Part shown: positions 8,583 to 17,899 of the stretch, piece after piece
Layout: each line of letters begins with the position of its first letter
Numbering within the stretch: the stretch's first letter is position 1
DNA from: Roseicyclus sediminis
GTDB lineage: Bacteria; Pseudomonadota; Alphaproteobacteria; Rhodobacterales; Rhodobacteraceae
NCBI RefSeq assembly: GCF_025515305.1
Contig: NZ_JAOPHT010000012.1
Location: 62,001 to 126,000 of the forward strand
Length of the DNA: 64,000 nt
Direction: 5' to 3'
The notes under the pieces: model-generated
Database searches by the model: none
The model's input: the letters and a program-made list of their open reading frames with translations, nothing else
What the model was told of the DNA's origin: nothing
Program-made: the position numbers and the translations under genes

Positions 8583-10517
8583 TCACGCCATGAGCGCAAA
8601 GCGCTCGAAACCGCCTTCGCCGCTACCGCGGTGGACAAGGCCGAGCTCGCGCGCGCGTTCGGTGTGGCCGAGTGCGCCGGGCCCGGTTTCGACCACGACT
8701 TCTGCGCGCCCGAAGCCGCACAGCCGGAAGGTCGGCGACGGGCGGGGGGAGAGGGCGGCGTTGGCCTCGCGGATGTAGCGTACGAGATGGTCGCGCACGG
8801 GGTTTGCATCCGTCACCACGGTCTCCGATGCCTCGCAGATGCGGAAGTGGCCCCCCCCAGCGGCGCGGTAGGAATTCGTCACCACGAGCACCTGGTCATC
8901 CGGCTGGACCGGCCTGCCGTCGCCGTAGCGCAGGTTGCGAATACGTCCGTCGGTCTCGAAGAGCTGATCGCCGCTCGCGTTGGTGCGGGCCGGACGGCTC
9001 ACGTCGATATCGTAAAGCAGGCCATCGATCCGATCGAAGTTGTAGCCGGCGAAGGCATGGTCGACGAGGAGTTGGGGCGACGCGTCGTCCGGGTCGATCT
9101 GTCGATAGAGCGATGCCGACCGTTCGAGCCAACAGCGCAGATCCCTGCCGCGGGTTCGCAGGATCGCGAGGAAATTGGGATAGACGTACAGGTCCGCGGC
9201 ATGGCGCAGCTGGAGCGCGCCCGCGGGAATGTCGGTATAGTGGTGCGGCCCGTTCTGGCCGCCGCACCGGAACGGCGCAACCGCCGACAGCAGCGGCAGG
9301 CCGCTCAGTATCGGATCCTGTGCGAGGGTCGACCTGGCCGCGGCGATCTGAGCATCCGAGACGACCTGTGTCGCGGCACAGGGCGCGACGAAGCTGAAAT
9401 AGGTGTTCAGGGGCACCCGGCAGGCGCCGATTTCCCGTCCCGTGAACCGCCGGGTCGCGCGGTGCTGACCGGCCAGTTTCCGGCGCAGGCGCGGATTGGC
9501 GCGCAAGACAGGGCGCAGTGCCGACGCCCGCTCGGCGTTGTCGCCCGAGGTCGGCACCGCCTCGGTCCGCGATTTCGCGATCGACCAGCGGCGCGCCGTT
9601 CCTCGCCTCTGCGGCTCCTCCGACTCGATCGCGATGTCGATGATCCCCAGATGCGACCCCCAGAAACCCGGCTGGACGATCGGCGTGCGATCCGTGGCCG
9701 GGCGGCAATCGAAGGTCGTGGGGTGGACCTCGTGCGTGTGACCGGCGACCACGGCATCGACATCGGCAAGGCCGGCGATGGCCTGCGCGGTGTTCTCGGC
9801 GCCCTCGGCCAGGTCGCCCGTGTCGCCGCCATCGCCCAGCCCGCCATGGACGAGCGCGATCACCAGGTCGGCCCCGCGCCCCCGGAGTGCCGCGGCTTCG
9901 CGGGCCACGCCGGAGACCGTGTCCGTGAATTCGAGCCTGTTGCCGAGAATGGTCCTGTTCCACGCCGCGACCTGTGGCGGCACGCTGCCGGTGATGCCGA
10001 TGCGAACCTCGTGGAGTTGCCCGCGCCGGTCGCTCAGCAAACGCGTGAGCAGGATGCTCGGAGGCAGAAACGAGGTGCCGTCGTCGCGGCGGACCGCGTT
10101 GGCGAGGACGACCGGGAACCGGGCGCCCGCCAGCGACGCTTCCAGCGCTTCGAGCCCGTAGTCGAAATCATGGTTGCCCAGTGTCGCGGCGTCGTAGCCG
10201 ATGGCGTTCATTGCGTCGATCATCGGGTGCGGCGCCCCGCAGGGCAGCATGTCGGCGACCGCGACGTCTCCCAGGGGCGCACCCTGCAGGGTATCGCCAT
10301 TGTCGAGCACGAGGCAGTTGGGCGCCTCGGCGCGGGCCGCCGCGATCAGGCCCGCCACCCGCAGCAGCCCGACGCCGTCGTCCCGGCTGTCGGTGTAGTA
10401 ATTGTAGGGCAGCAGATTGGCATGCAGGTCGCTGGTCGCTAGAAGGCGCAGATGCACCCGCGACAGACCCTCGGTTTCTTGTCCGAGGTTCCTTGCAAAA
10501 TCGCCACAAAGCGACAT
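8583..10517 (-). CDS. cpdB: CpdB-like 2',3'-cyclic-nucleotide phosphodiesterase/3'-nucleotidase without signal peptide
   Basis: 644 residues in two domains: an N-terminal calcineurin-like metallophosphatase (about 20-300) and a C-terminal 5'-nucleotidase domain (about 340-600). Metal-binding motifs are visible: D30-x-H32 in TSDLHAN, NGDT at 73-76, GNHDFD at 114-119, and GHTHEVHP around 250. The C-terminal part has YVYPNFLAILRTRG and TNSYRAAGGGHF, which match the CpdB substrate-binding region. The enzyme would release phosphate and nucleosides from RNA breakdown products. CpdB is normally periplasmic, but this N-terminus (MSLCGDFARNLGQ) has no hydrophobic signal segment. Confidence 0.87.
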   Translation of the reverse strand: MSLCGDFARNLGQETEGLSRVHLRLLATSDLHANLLPYNYYTDSRDDGVGLLRVAGLIAAARAEAPNCLVLDNGDTLQGAPLGDVAVADMLPCGAPHPMIDAMNAIGYDAATLGNHDFDYGLEALEASLAGARFPVVLANAVRRDDGTSFLPPSILLTRLLSDRRGQLHEVRIGITGSVPPQVAAWNRTILGNRLEFTDTVSGVAREAAALRGRGADLVIALVHGGLGDGGDTGDLAEGAENTAQAIAGLADVDAVVAGHTHEVHPTTFDCRPATDRTPIVQPGFWGSHLGIIDIAIESEEPQRRGTARRWSIAKSRTEAVPTSGDNAERASALRPVLRANPRLRRKLAGQHRATRRFTGREIGACRVPLNTYFSFVAPCAATQVVSDAQIAAARSTLAQDPILSGLPLLSAVAPFRCGGQNGPHHYTDIPAGALQLRHAADLYVYPNFLAILRTRGRDLRCWLERSASLYRQIDPDDASPQLLVDHAFAGYNFDRIDGLLYDIDVSRPARTNASGDQLFETDGRIRNLRYGDGRPVQPDDQVLVVTNSYRAAGGGHFRICEASETVVTDANPVRDHLVRYIREANAALSPRPSPTFRLCGFGRAEVVVETGPGALGHTERARELGLVHRGSGEGGFERFALMA

Positions 10518-10563
10518 CGTGTTACCCAGCGTTTCGAAGCAAGAAAACGGCGGTAAGCGCTGG

Positions 10564-10594
10564 TTTGGAATAGCTTGTTTTCGGAAATTCCAAA
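10564..10594. promoter_or_regulatory. inverted repeat in the divergent cpdB/nudC promoter region
   Basis: TTTGGAAT (10564-10571) and ATTCCAAA (10587-10594) form a perfect 8-bp inverted repeat with 15 bp between arms, inside the AT-richer 151-bp space between the divergent cpdB-like gene and nudC. It could be an operator. No regulator is known for it from the sequence. Confidence 0.4.
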
Positions 10595-10668
10595 AAAATC
10601 CTGGCTTGGAGTGGCCGGATGTGTCCGGTGTGCCATAGTCATCGACAGGTTTGCCACAGGGGTCGGAT

Positions 10669-11721
10669 ATGCAGCGTGCACAAGAGGTCGTCTTCGGCGG
10701 ATCGGGGCTGGACCGGGCCGCTCATCTGCGCGGTGACGCGTCTTTCATCGAAGCGGCGCTCGCGGGCGGGGCTGGTATCCTGCCGGTCTGGCGCGGCAAA
10801 CCCTTCGTGACCGGCGATCCGCGCGAGGGGCCGGTCCGGCTGGCGTTCCGGCGGGGCGGCCATCCCGTCCTGTCAGAGGCCGGGGAGGCGCCCGTGTTCC
10901 TCGGGTTGGCTTCCGATGGCGGGCCCCTGTTCGCGGTCGACGTGTCGCCATGGGTGCCGGCCGAGGTGGACGAGGCGCAGGTCGGCGCCTTCGTCGACCG
11001 AACCGTGCAGCGCCATCCGGGCGAAGCCGACCCGGACGCGGGCTTTGCCGAACTGCGTGCCATCATGTCGGCGCTCGGGCCGCGGGACGCGGAACTCGCC
11101 GCGATGGCGCGTGGCCTGCTGCAATGGCACGCCACGCATGGATTCTGCGCCCGTTGCGGCGCGGCTTCCGAGCCGTCGGAGGCCGGTTGGCAGCGCCGCT
11201 GCCCAGCCTGTGGCGCAAGCCATTTTCCCCGCACCGATCCGGTGGTCATCATGCTGATCACCCATGGCGACAAGGTGCTGGTGGGCCGGTCGCCGGGTTG
11301 GCCCGAGCGGATGTATTCGCTTCTGGCGGGTTTCGTGGAACCCGGTGAAACCGTCGAGGCCGCGGTCCGCCGCGAGGTGATGGAAGAGGCTGGCGTCGAG
11401 GTCGGGCCCGTGCAGTACCTCGCAAGTCAGCCCTGGCCCTTCCCGGCCTCGTTGATGCTGGGATGCCACGGCCATGCGGAGACGACCGAGATCCACGTCG
11501 ATCCCTCCGAACTGGAGGATGCGCGCTGGGTCACGCGCGCGGAGATGCTTGAGGTCTTCATGGGCCGTCACCCCGAGATCGCCGGGGCGCGCAAGGGTGC
11601 CATCGCCCATTTCCTGATGCAGGCCTGGCTGTCGGACCGGCTTGACCCGCGCCCCGCTTTGCCGCCACGACAGGAGGCTGGCGCGGAAGGCGCCGTCGAC
11701 AGGGCGGAGCGGACATCGTGA
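10669..11721 (+). CDS. nudC: NADH pyrophosphatase / mRNA NAD-decapping hydrolase
   Basis: 350 residues from the ATG at 10669, with an AGGGG ribosome-binding site upstream; a TTG at 10651 is a less likely start. Four cysteines C160, C163, C178 and C181 form the zinc ribbon. The Nudix box GFVEPGETVEAAVRREVMEE follows at about 221-240, and the NudC-specific motif SQPWPFPAS is at 253-261. The enzyme splits NAD(H) into NMN(H) and AMP and removes NAD caps from RNA. The stop overlaps the GTG start of the next gene (GTGA). Confidence 0.95.
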   Translation: MQRAQEVVFGGSGLDRAAHLRGDASFIEAALAGGAGILPVWRGKPFVTGDPREGPVRLAFRRGGHPVLSEAGEAPVFLGLASDGGPLFAVDVSPWVPAEVDEAQVGAFVDRTVQRHPGEADPDAGFAELRAIMSALGPRDAELAAMARGLLQWHATHGFCARCGAASEPSEAGWQRRCPACGASHFPRTDPVVIMLITHGDKVLVGRSPGWPERMYSLLAGFVEPGETVEAAVRREVMEEAGVEVGPVQYLASQPWPFPASLMLGCHGHAETTEIHVDPSELEDARWVTRAEMLEVFMGRHPEIAGARKGAIAHFLMQAWLSDRLDPRPALPPRQEAGAEGAVDRAERTS

Positions 11722-12191
11722 AGTTCAGGGTCTCGGAGGATGTTGAGGCGCCGGTGGGTCCGACCTGGACCGGGTTCACCGATTTCGCCTCGGTCGAGGA
11801 GGATGCCCGCGGGCGCGGCGCCGAGATCGCGCGCGTCGGCGACTGGCGCGAGGCGCGCCTCGGCGCCTCATGGCGTGGCATGGTCGCCGTGCGCGGCAAG
11901 ACCCGGCCGATCGAGGCGAAGATCACGGTGTTCGCGCCGGGCGAGACCCTGACCGTCGAAAGCCGCATCGGCGGCATGGACAGCACCTACGAGGTGACGT
12001 TCGTGCCCTTGTCCCAGGATGTGACGCGGGTTTCCGTCATGCTGGAGTTGCGCGCAACGACACTGTCGGCGCGTCTCCTCCTTCAGACTATGAAGATCGC
12101 GCGGCGCCGCGTCATGCAGCGGCTCGAGGGTGCGGTGGTGCGCCAGGCCCAGGCGGTGGAACGCACCTGGCGGGCGCGATCCGGCGCCTGA
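11718..12191 (+). CDS. SRPBCC (START-like) family protein
   Basis: 157 residues beginning at a GTG that overlaps the nudC stop by 4 nt, so it is translationally coupled to nudC. The N-terminus (MKFRVSEDVEAPV) and the alternating strand pattern up to residue 120 fit the SRPBCC ligand-binding fold, ending in a long basic C-terminal helix. Members bind hydrophobic ligands or act as assembly factors; no ligand can be named. It ends 4 nt before the convergent EamA gene. Confidence 0.75.
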   Translation: MKFRVSEDVEAPVGPTWTGFTDFASVEEDARGRGAEIARVGDWREARLGASWRGMVAVRGKTRPIEAKITVFAPGETLTVESRIGGMDSTYEVTFVPLSQDVTRVSVMLELRATTLSARLLLQTMKIARRRVMQRLEGAVVRQAQAVERTWRARSGA

Positions 12192-12195
12192 CGCC

Positions 12196-13149
12196 CTAGG
12201 GCTGTGTCGGCCCTGCCTTGCGCTGGCGGGCACGTTCGAGGCCGAGCTGCCGTTCGCGCCAGATGATGAGCACGCCCGCAACCACGATCATGCCCGCGCC
12301 GATCAGCATGCTGCGTGTCGGCACTTCCGAGAACACCGTGTAGCCGACGATGATGGCCAGCAGCATCGAGGTGTATTCGAACGGCGCGATCAGCGAGGCG
12401 TCGGCATGGCGGTAGGATGATGTCAGCAGGATCTGGCCCACGCCCCCCATCAGCCCCGCCAGCACCAGCAGCGCGAAGGCCCAGGCCGGCGGCCAGGCCC
12501 AGCCCCATGGCAGCGTCAGCAGCGACAGCGCGCTTGCCGTGAGCGAGAAGTAGAAGACGATCGCCGAGGTGCTTTCGGTATGCACCATCTTGCGCACGAA
12601 GACCTGGGCGAGGGCCGCGCAGACGGCGGCGAGAAGGACGACGACGGCGCCCAGCGTCTCGCCCGACCCCGCAGTGGCCGGATCGACCGCAAGGCGCGGC
12701 GACAGGACCACGAGGACGCCGGCGAGACCCAGCACCACCATCGACAGCCGGAAAAGCCGCACCTGTTCGCCCAGGAACATGGCGGCGAAGATCACGACTA
12801 GGATCGGCGCGGCATACCCGATCGCCGTCACTTCCGGGAGTGGCAGCAGGCCGAGGCCGGTGAAGCTGAGGCCCATCGCGCTCGCGCCCACGAGGCCGCG
12901 CCAGACATGGGCCATCGGGTCCTTCGTTTTCAGGCCGGTATGCAGTTCATGCCTGAGCGCGAGCCAGCCGAAGATGACCGGCAGCGCGAAGAAGGACCGG
13001 AAGAACACCGCCTGCCCGGGCGGCACGACCTCGGACGTCGCCTTGATGAGGGCCGACATCGCCACGAAGATGCAGACCGACGCGATCTTCAGCCCGATCC
13101 CGCGGAGCGGCGAGGTGGGCGAAAGTGTCGGCGGCGCGCGCTCGGTCAT
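12196..13149 (-). CDS. EamA/DMT-family transporter
   Basis: 317 residues with about ten hydrophobic segments arranged as two EamA repeats (drug/metabolite transporter superfamily), an exporter of amino acids or other small metabolites. It starts 12 nt after the prephenate dehydratase stop on the same strand and is probably co-transcribed with it. Export of an aromatic compound would fit, but this is inference from position. Confidence 0.88.
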   Translation of the reverse strand: MTERAPPTLSPTSPLRGIGLKIASVCIFVAMSALIKATSEVVPPGQAVFFRSFFALPVIFGWLALRHELHTGLKTKDPMAHVWRGLVGASAMGLSFTGLGLLPLPEVTAIGYAAPILVVIFAAMFLGEQVRLFRLSMVVLGLAGVLVVLSPRLAVDPATAGSGETLGAVVVLLAAVCAALAQVFVRKMVHTESTSAIVFYFSLTASALSLLTLPWGWAWPPAWAFALLVLAGLMGGVGQILLTSSYRHADASLIAPFEYTSMLLAIIVGYTVFSEVPTRSMLIGAGMIVVAGVLIIWRERQLGLERARQRKAGPTQP

Positions 13150-13161
13150 GTCGGTTCGGGC

Positions 13162-13992
13162 TCAGTCCCGCGCTGGATCGGCGGGGTAGGTGCCGAGTAC
13201 CTTGAGGTAACTGGTGAAATAGTCCAGCTCCTCCAGCGCGCGCTGGACGGGCGGATCCTCGGGGTGGCCCTCGATATCGGCATAGAACTGCGTCGCGGTG
13301 AACGATCCGTCGACCATGTAGCTTTCCAGCTTGGTCATGTTCACGCCGTTCGTCGCGAATCCCCCCATCGCCTTGTAGAGCGCGGCGGGAATGTTGCGCA
13401 CGCGGAAGACGAAGGTCGTCATCATGTGTTCGGCGCGGCGCGTCAGGTCGGGTTCGCGCGACATGATGAGGAAGCGCGTGGTGTTGGTGTCGTGGTCCTC
13501 GACATGGCGGGCCAGAACGTCGAGCCCGTAGATCTCGCCCGCAAGCTCCGAGGCGAGAGCGGCCTTCGACGGGTCGGCCCACTCCGCCACGTCCCGCGCG
13601 GCGCGCGCGTTGTCGGTGCTGACGCGCCCCGTGATTCCGTGCTCGCGCAGGAAGCGGGCGCACTGAGGCAGAAGGACGAGATGCGACCACGCCTCCTTCA
13701 CGTCGGCAATGGCGGTGCCGGGCACGCCGAGGAGGTTGATGTGCACACGCACGAAGGCCTCGTCGATGATGTGCAGCCCCGACTCGGGCAGCAGACGGTG
13801 GATGTCCGCCACCCGCCCGTAGGTCGTGTTCTCGACCGGCAGCATGGCCTGCGTGGCGCGTCCCTCGCGCACCGCGTCGATCACCGCCTCGAAGGTCGGG
13901 CAGGGCAGAGCTTCGAGCTGAGGGCGCTCGGCATGGCAGGCCTGGTGCGAGTAGGCGCCGGGTTCTCCCTGAAAGGCGATGCGCTGTGTCAT
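13162..13992 (-). CDS. pheA: prephenate dehydratase (phenylalanine biosynthesis)
   Basis: 276 residues. Converts prephenate to phenylpyruvate. The N-terminal dehydratase domain starts with MTQRIAFQGEPGAYSHQA and holds the catalytic TRF motif in DTNTTRFLI near residue 165. A C-terminal ACT domain (about 190-270) should bind phenylalanine for feedback inhibition. There is no chorismate mutase domain, so this is the monofunctional type usual in alphaproteobacteria. The ATG at 13992 with AGGTGGAG upstream gives the family length; a longer reading is not supported. Confidence 0.95.
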   Translation of the reverse strand: MTQRIAFQGEPGAYSHQACHAERPQLEALPCPTFEAVIDAVREGRATQAMLPVENTTYGRVADIHRLLPESGLHIIDEAFVRVHINLLGVPGTAIADVKEAWSHLVLLPQCARFLREHGITGRVSTDNARAARDVAEWADPSKAALASELAGEIYGLDVLARHVEDHDTNTTRFLIMSREPDLTRRAEHMMTTFVFRVRNIPAALYKAMGGFATNGVNMTKLESYMVDGSFTATQFYADIEGHPEDPPVQRALEELDYFTSYLKVLGTYPADPARD

Positions 13993-14097
13993 GTCTCCAC
14001 CTGAGCATGTGGGCGTTTCGTCGCGCTCCCTACACCTTGCCTCCCCGGGTGGAAACACCCTACATACCCGCGAAATCGCGACACGAGTGGGTGAGCC

Positions 14098-14619
14098 ATG
14101 CTTGATACGATGACCATCACCAAGGCCTTCGGCGCGTTCTGCGGGGCGCTGCTGATCTTCCTGCTCGGAGGCTGGGTGGCCGAAAGCCTCTACAACACCG
14201 AATCCCATGGCGAGGACCACGTGCGCGGCTACGTCATCATCGACGAGCACGCCGAAGGCGGTGCGGAAACCGCGGAGCCGGTCGTCGAGGTCGCCTTCGC
14301 CGACGTCTACGCCAACGCGGATCCGGCCGCCGGCGAGCGCCTGTTCCGCCAGTGCCAGGCCTGCCATTCGCTCAACCCCGGCCAGAACGGCGTGGGTCCG
14401 TACCTCCACGGCGTCGTGGATCGTCCGAAGCACAGCGCGGAAGGCTTCTCCTATTCGGACGGCCTCCTTGCCACGACCGGCGCCTGGACGCCCGAGAACA
14501 TTTCCGAGTTCATCGCCAACCCGCGCGCCTACGCGCCCGGCACGGCAATGGCCTATAACGGCATGTCCGATGTCGAGGACCGGGCCAACCTGATCGCATA
14601 TCTCGCGTCGGTCCAGTAA
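14098..14619 (+). CDS. membrane-anchored c-type cytochrome (CycM/c552-like)
   Basis: 173 residues. An uncleaved N-terminal helix (about 11-30) anchors the protein in the membrane, an acidic linker follows (about 34-70), and a class I cytochrome c domain carries heme motif CQACH at 86-90 with the axial Met in GTAMAYNGM near 150. Such proteins pass electrons from the bc1 complex to terminal oxidases. A clear terminator follows. Confidence 0.92.
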   Translation: MLDTMTITKAFGAFCGALLIFLLGGWVAESLYNTESHGEDHVRGYVIIDEHAEGGAETAEPVVEVAFADVYANADPAAGERLFRQCQACHSLNPGQNGVGPYLHGVVDRPKHSAEGFSYSDGLLATTGAWTPENISEFIANPRAYAPGTAMAYNGMSDVEDRANLIAYLASVQ

Positions 14620-14643
14620 GCCGACGGTATCGCGCCAATTCAC

Positions 14644-14673
14644 AAGGGCCGCTCCTGCCGGAGCGGCCTTTTT
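14644..14673 (+). terminator. rho-independent terminator after the cytochrome c gene
   Basis: Stem GGCCGCTCC (14647-14655) pairs perfectly with GGAGCGGCC (14660-14668) around a 4-nt loop, followed by five T residues. Confidence 0.92.
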
Positions 14674-14802
14674 CGTGACCGGAAGGTTCCCGCGCGTTCA
14701 CCGTCGATCACGCAATCTCAACTTGAACCCCGGCAGGACTGGTCACTAACGTGATGCGGCCCACATCTGTGGGAGAAACACCGGACGAGCTTGGAGACCC
14801 TG

Positions 14803-16734
14803 ATGCCAGATCGCCCCACCGCCCATGCCTGCGTTTCCGCCGCGCCAAGCGCTTTCCACCTTGTTCGGCTCGCCGCCCTGCCACTGGCCGGCGCGGCGCT
14901 GCTCTGGGCCCTCGCCGTCCAGCCGGCCCGGGCGCAGGACGACGACCTGATCGTGACCCATGCGGTCGCAACCTTCGGTCTCGAGGACCTGACCTATCCG
15001 GCCGACTTCGAGCATCTCGCCTACGTCAATCCGGACGCCCCGCAGGGTGGGGAGATGTCGTTTTCCTGGTCGAGTGCCGGGGGATCGTTCGACTCGATGC
15101 ACCCCTACACGAACCAGGGGAACTCTGCCGTCCTTGCCAACATCTTCTTCGAGTCGATGCTCGAAGGAACGATGGACACGATCGGCGAGGCCTATTGCCT
15201 GCTCTGCGAAAGCATCGCCTACCCCGAGGATCGTTCCTACGTGATCTTCACCATCCGGGAGGAAGCGCGGTTCTCCGACGGCACGCCCGTGACGGCGCAG
15301 GATGCGCTCTTCTCCTACGAGATCCTGCGCGACGAGGGTCTGCCCTCGTTCCGCGCGAACATCCCCAACACGATCGCAGGCGCGGAGGTGCTGGACGAGC
15401 GCCGGATCCGTTTCGACTTCAACCCCGACAGCCAGCTTCGCGGCCGCATCGAGGCGGCGGGCGGCCTGCCCGTTTTCTCCCAGCAGAGCCATATCGACAG
15501 CGGCCTCGACTTCGACGAAAGCCGGCTGGAGCCGCTGGTGGGGTCCGGTCCCTACGTTCTGGGGGCTGTCGACCCGGGCCGTTCGGTCGTGTTCGAGCGC
15601 AACCGCGACTATTGGGGCAATGACCTGGCCATCAATCGCGGCCGGCACAACTTCGACCGTATCCGCGTCGAGTACTACGCGGACGCGATCGCGGCCTTCG
15701 AGGGGTTCACCGCCGGCAACTACCTGTTCCGGCAGGAAAACTCGTCCCAGAACTGGGCCAACAGCTACGATTTCCCGCGTCTGCGCCAGGGCATCGTCAT
15801 CCAGGAGACGATCCCCCAGGGCGTGATCGCCTCGGGCCAGTCCTTCGTGTTCAACCTGCGCCGCGAGAAGTTCGCGGATCCCCGCGTGCGCGAGGCCATC
15901 GCGCTGATGTTCAACTTCGAATGGACGAACCAGACCCTCTTCAACGGGCTCTATCAGCCGATCGACAGCTTCTGGGAGAACACGCACCTCGAGGCCGAGG
16001 GCCTGCCCCCGCCGGAGGAGCTTGCGGTTCTCGAACCGCTGCGCGGCGCGATCCCGGACGAGGTCTTTACCGATCCGCCGTTCGCCACGCCGCCCTCTAA
16101 CCCCGATCGCGTGTTCGACAGGGCGCAGGCGCGGCGCGCCACGGCGTTGCTGGAGGAAGCGGGCTGGACCCCCGGGGATGACGGTCTCCTGCGCAACGCG
16201 GAGGGTCGGACGCTCGAGGTCGAGTTCCTCAATGCCGGCCCGCTCTTCGACCGCATCATCAACCCCTATGTCGAGAACCTGCGCGCCATCGGCATCGACG
16301 CGCGCATGAACCGGGTCGACGGCGCACAGATGAGCCAGCGCCAGCGCGACGCCGATTTCGACATGCTGACCGACCATTTCCCGATGTCCTACGAGCCGGG
16401 CACCAGCATGCGGCAGTATTTCGGCACGATCGGCGCCGACGAGTCGCTGTTCAACGTGGCGGGGATCGCCGATCCGGCTGTCGACCAGCTTCTGGAAACG
16501 GTGATCCGGGCCGAGACCCGAGAGGAGATGGAAATCGCCACGCGCGCGCTCGACCGCGTGTTGCGGGCCTATCGCCTGCGTGTCCCGCAGTGGTACAACG
16601 ACAGCGCCTGGGTGGCCTACTACAATCACTACCGCTACCCCGAGGTACTGCCGCCCTACGGGATCGGTTTCCTCGATTTCTGGTGGGTGGACCCCGAGGC
16701 CGAGCAGGCGTTGCGCGACCAGGGCGTTCTCTGA
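14803..16734 (+). CDS. yejA: peptide ABC transporter substrate-binding protein, YejA type
   Basis: 643 residues, family 5 (oligopeptide) binding protein of the long YejA subgroup. A signal peptide ends near ALAVQPARAQ, followed by the mature domain. Family features include FEHLAYVNPDAPQGG near the mature start and the SDGTPVTAQDALFSYE block. I prefer the ATG at 14803 over the TTG at 14791. It heads a four-gene operon with two permeases and a double ATPase. In enterobacteria YejABEF imports peptides such as microcin C; here general oligopeptide uptake is the safest reading. Confidence 0.9.
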   Translation: MPDRPTAHACVSAAPSAFHLVRLAALPLAGAALLWALAVQPARAQDDDLIVTHAVATFGLEDLTYPADFEHLAYVNPDAPQGGEMSFSWSSAGGSFDSMHPYTNQGNSAVLANIFFESMLEGTMDTIGEAYCLLCESIAYPEDRSYVIFTIREEARFSDGTPVTAQDALFSYEILRDEGLPSFRANIPNTIAGAEVLDERRIRFDFNPDSQLRGRIEAAGGLPVFSQQSHIDSGLDFDESRLEPLVGSGPYVLGAVDPGRSVVFERNRDYWGNDLAINRGRHNFDRIRVEYYADAIAAFEGFTAGNYLFRQENSSQNWANSYDFPRLRQGIVIQETIPQGVIASGQSFVFNLRREKFADPRVREAIALMFNFEWTNQTLFNGLYQPIDSFWENTHLEAEGLPPPEELAVLEPLRGAIPDEVFTDPPFATPPSNPDRVFDRAQARRATALLEEAGWTPGDDGLLRNAEGRTLEVEFLNAGPLFDRIINPYVENLRAIGIDARMNRVDGAQMSQRQRDADFDMLTDHFPMSYEPGTSMRQYFGTIGADESLFNVAGIADPAVDQLLETVIRAETREEMEIATRALDRVLRAYRLRVPQWYNDSAWVAYYNHYRYPEVLPPYGIGFLDFWWVDPEAEQALRDQGVL

Positions 16735-16740
16735 CGCGAC

Positions 16741-17895
16741 ATGGGCGCCTACATCCTCAGACGTATCGCACTCATGATCCCGACATTGCTCGGGATCATG
16801 ATCATCAACTTCGCGCTGACCCAGTTCGTGCCCGGCGGCCCGGTCGAGCAGGTTCTGGCGCAGCTCGAGGGTGAGGGAGACGCCTTTGCAGGCATCTCGG
16901 GCGGGGGCAACGACGGGGGCGGCGGCGCCTCGGAGATCGAGGACAGCTATCAGGGCGCGCGCGGTCTTCCGCCGCAATTCCTCGACGAACTGAGGGTGCA
17001 GTTCAACTTCGCGCGCATCGTCTGCGAAGAGGGGTATACGGGCCGGCCCGACCTCGATGCCGAGGAATGCGTCGCCGAGGAGATCCCCGCGTTGGAGCGC
17101 TTCGGCCTGATGATGTGGGACTACATGCGCTTCGACTTCGGAGAGAGCTATTTCCGCTCCATCTCGGTCGTGGACCTCGTGATCGAGAAGCTGCCCGTCT
17201 CGATCACCCTGGGCCTGTGGTCGACGGTGATCGCCTATCTCGTGTCGATCCCGCTCGGCATCCGCAAGGCGGTGCGGGACGGCACGCGCTTCGACACGGT
17301 GACCTCGGGCGTCATCATCGTGGCCTACGCGATCCCCGGATTCCTCTTCGCGATCCTTCTGCTCGTCCTGTTCGCGGGCGGTTCCTACTTCCAGGTCTTC
17401 CCGCTTCGCGGGCTCACGTCCGACAACTGGGAGGAACTGAGCGTCCTCGGAAAGGTGGCGGACTATTTCTGGCACATCACGCTGCCGGTGCTGGCCTCCA
17501 CGATCTCGGCCTTCGCGACACTGACGCTGCTGACCAAGAACAGTTTCCTCGACGAGATCAAGAAACAGTACGTGATGACCGCCAAGGCCAAGGGCCTGAA
17601 GGAAAGCCGGGTCCTCTACGGCCATGTTTTCCGCAACGCGATGCTGATCGTGATCGCGGGGTTCCCGGCCGTTTTCGTGGGCGTCTTCTTCGGCGGCTCG
17701 CTCATCATCGAGACGATCTTCTCGCTCGACGGGCTGGGGCGGCTTGCCTTCGAGGCAGCGGTGGAGCGCGATTACCCGGTGATCTTCGGCACGCTCTTCG
17801 TCTTCGGGCTGATCGGCCTTCTGGTGAACATCATTTCCGACCTGATGTATGTCTGGATCGACCCGCGGATCGACTTCGAGACGCGGGAGACCTGA
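16741..17895 (+). CDS. yejB: peptide ABC transporter permease, YejB type
   Basis: 384 residues, starting 6 nt after yejA. The first helix and the GGPVEQVL motif are typical of DppB/OppB-type permeases. The large insertion with a Gly-rich stretch (about residues 50-80) before the core is typical of YejB. The ATPase-contact loop is in the [19 protein letters not shown] region. Inner membrane. Confidence 0.93.
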   Translation: MGAYILRRIALMIPTLLGIMIINFALTQFVPGGPVEQVLAQLEGEGDAFAGISGGGNDGGGGASEIEDSYQGARGLPPQFLDELRVQFNFARIVCEEGYTGRPDLDAEECVAEEIPALERFGLMMWDYMRFDFGESYFRSISVVDLVIEKLPVSITLGLWSTVIAYLVSIPLGIRKAVRDGTRFDTVTSGVIIVAYAIPGFLFAILLLVLFAGGSYFQVFPLRGLTSDNWEELSVLGKVADYFWHITLPVLASTISAFATLTLLTKNSFLDEIKKQYVMTAKAKGLKESRVLYGHVFRNAMLIVIAGFPAVFVGVFFGGSLIIETIFSLDGLGRLAFEAAVERDYPVIFGTLFVFGLIGLLVNIISDLMYVWIDPRIDFETRET

Positions 17896-17899
17896 GGCG

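Noticed and set aside
6442-8778. A 778-codon open frame on the plus strand opposite the ABC importer
   Set aside because: Shadow of the ATPase and binding-protein genes; low-complexity Arg/His-rich translation.
8631-10442. A 603-codon plus-strand frame opposite the CpdB-like gene
   Set aside because: Antisense to a protein with intact catalytic motifs; no recognisable domain.
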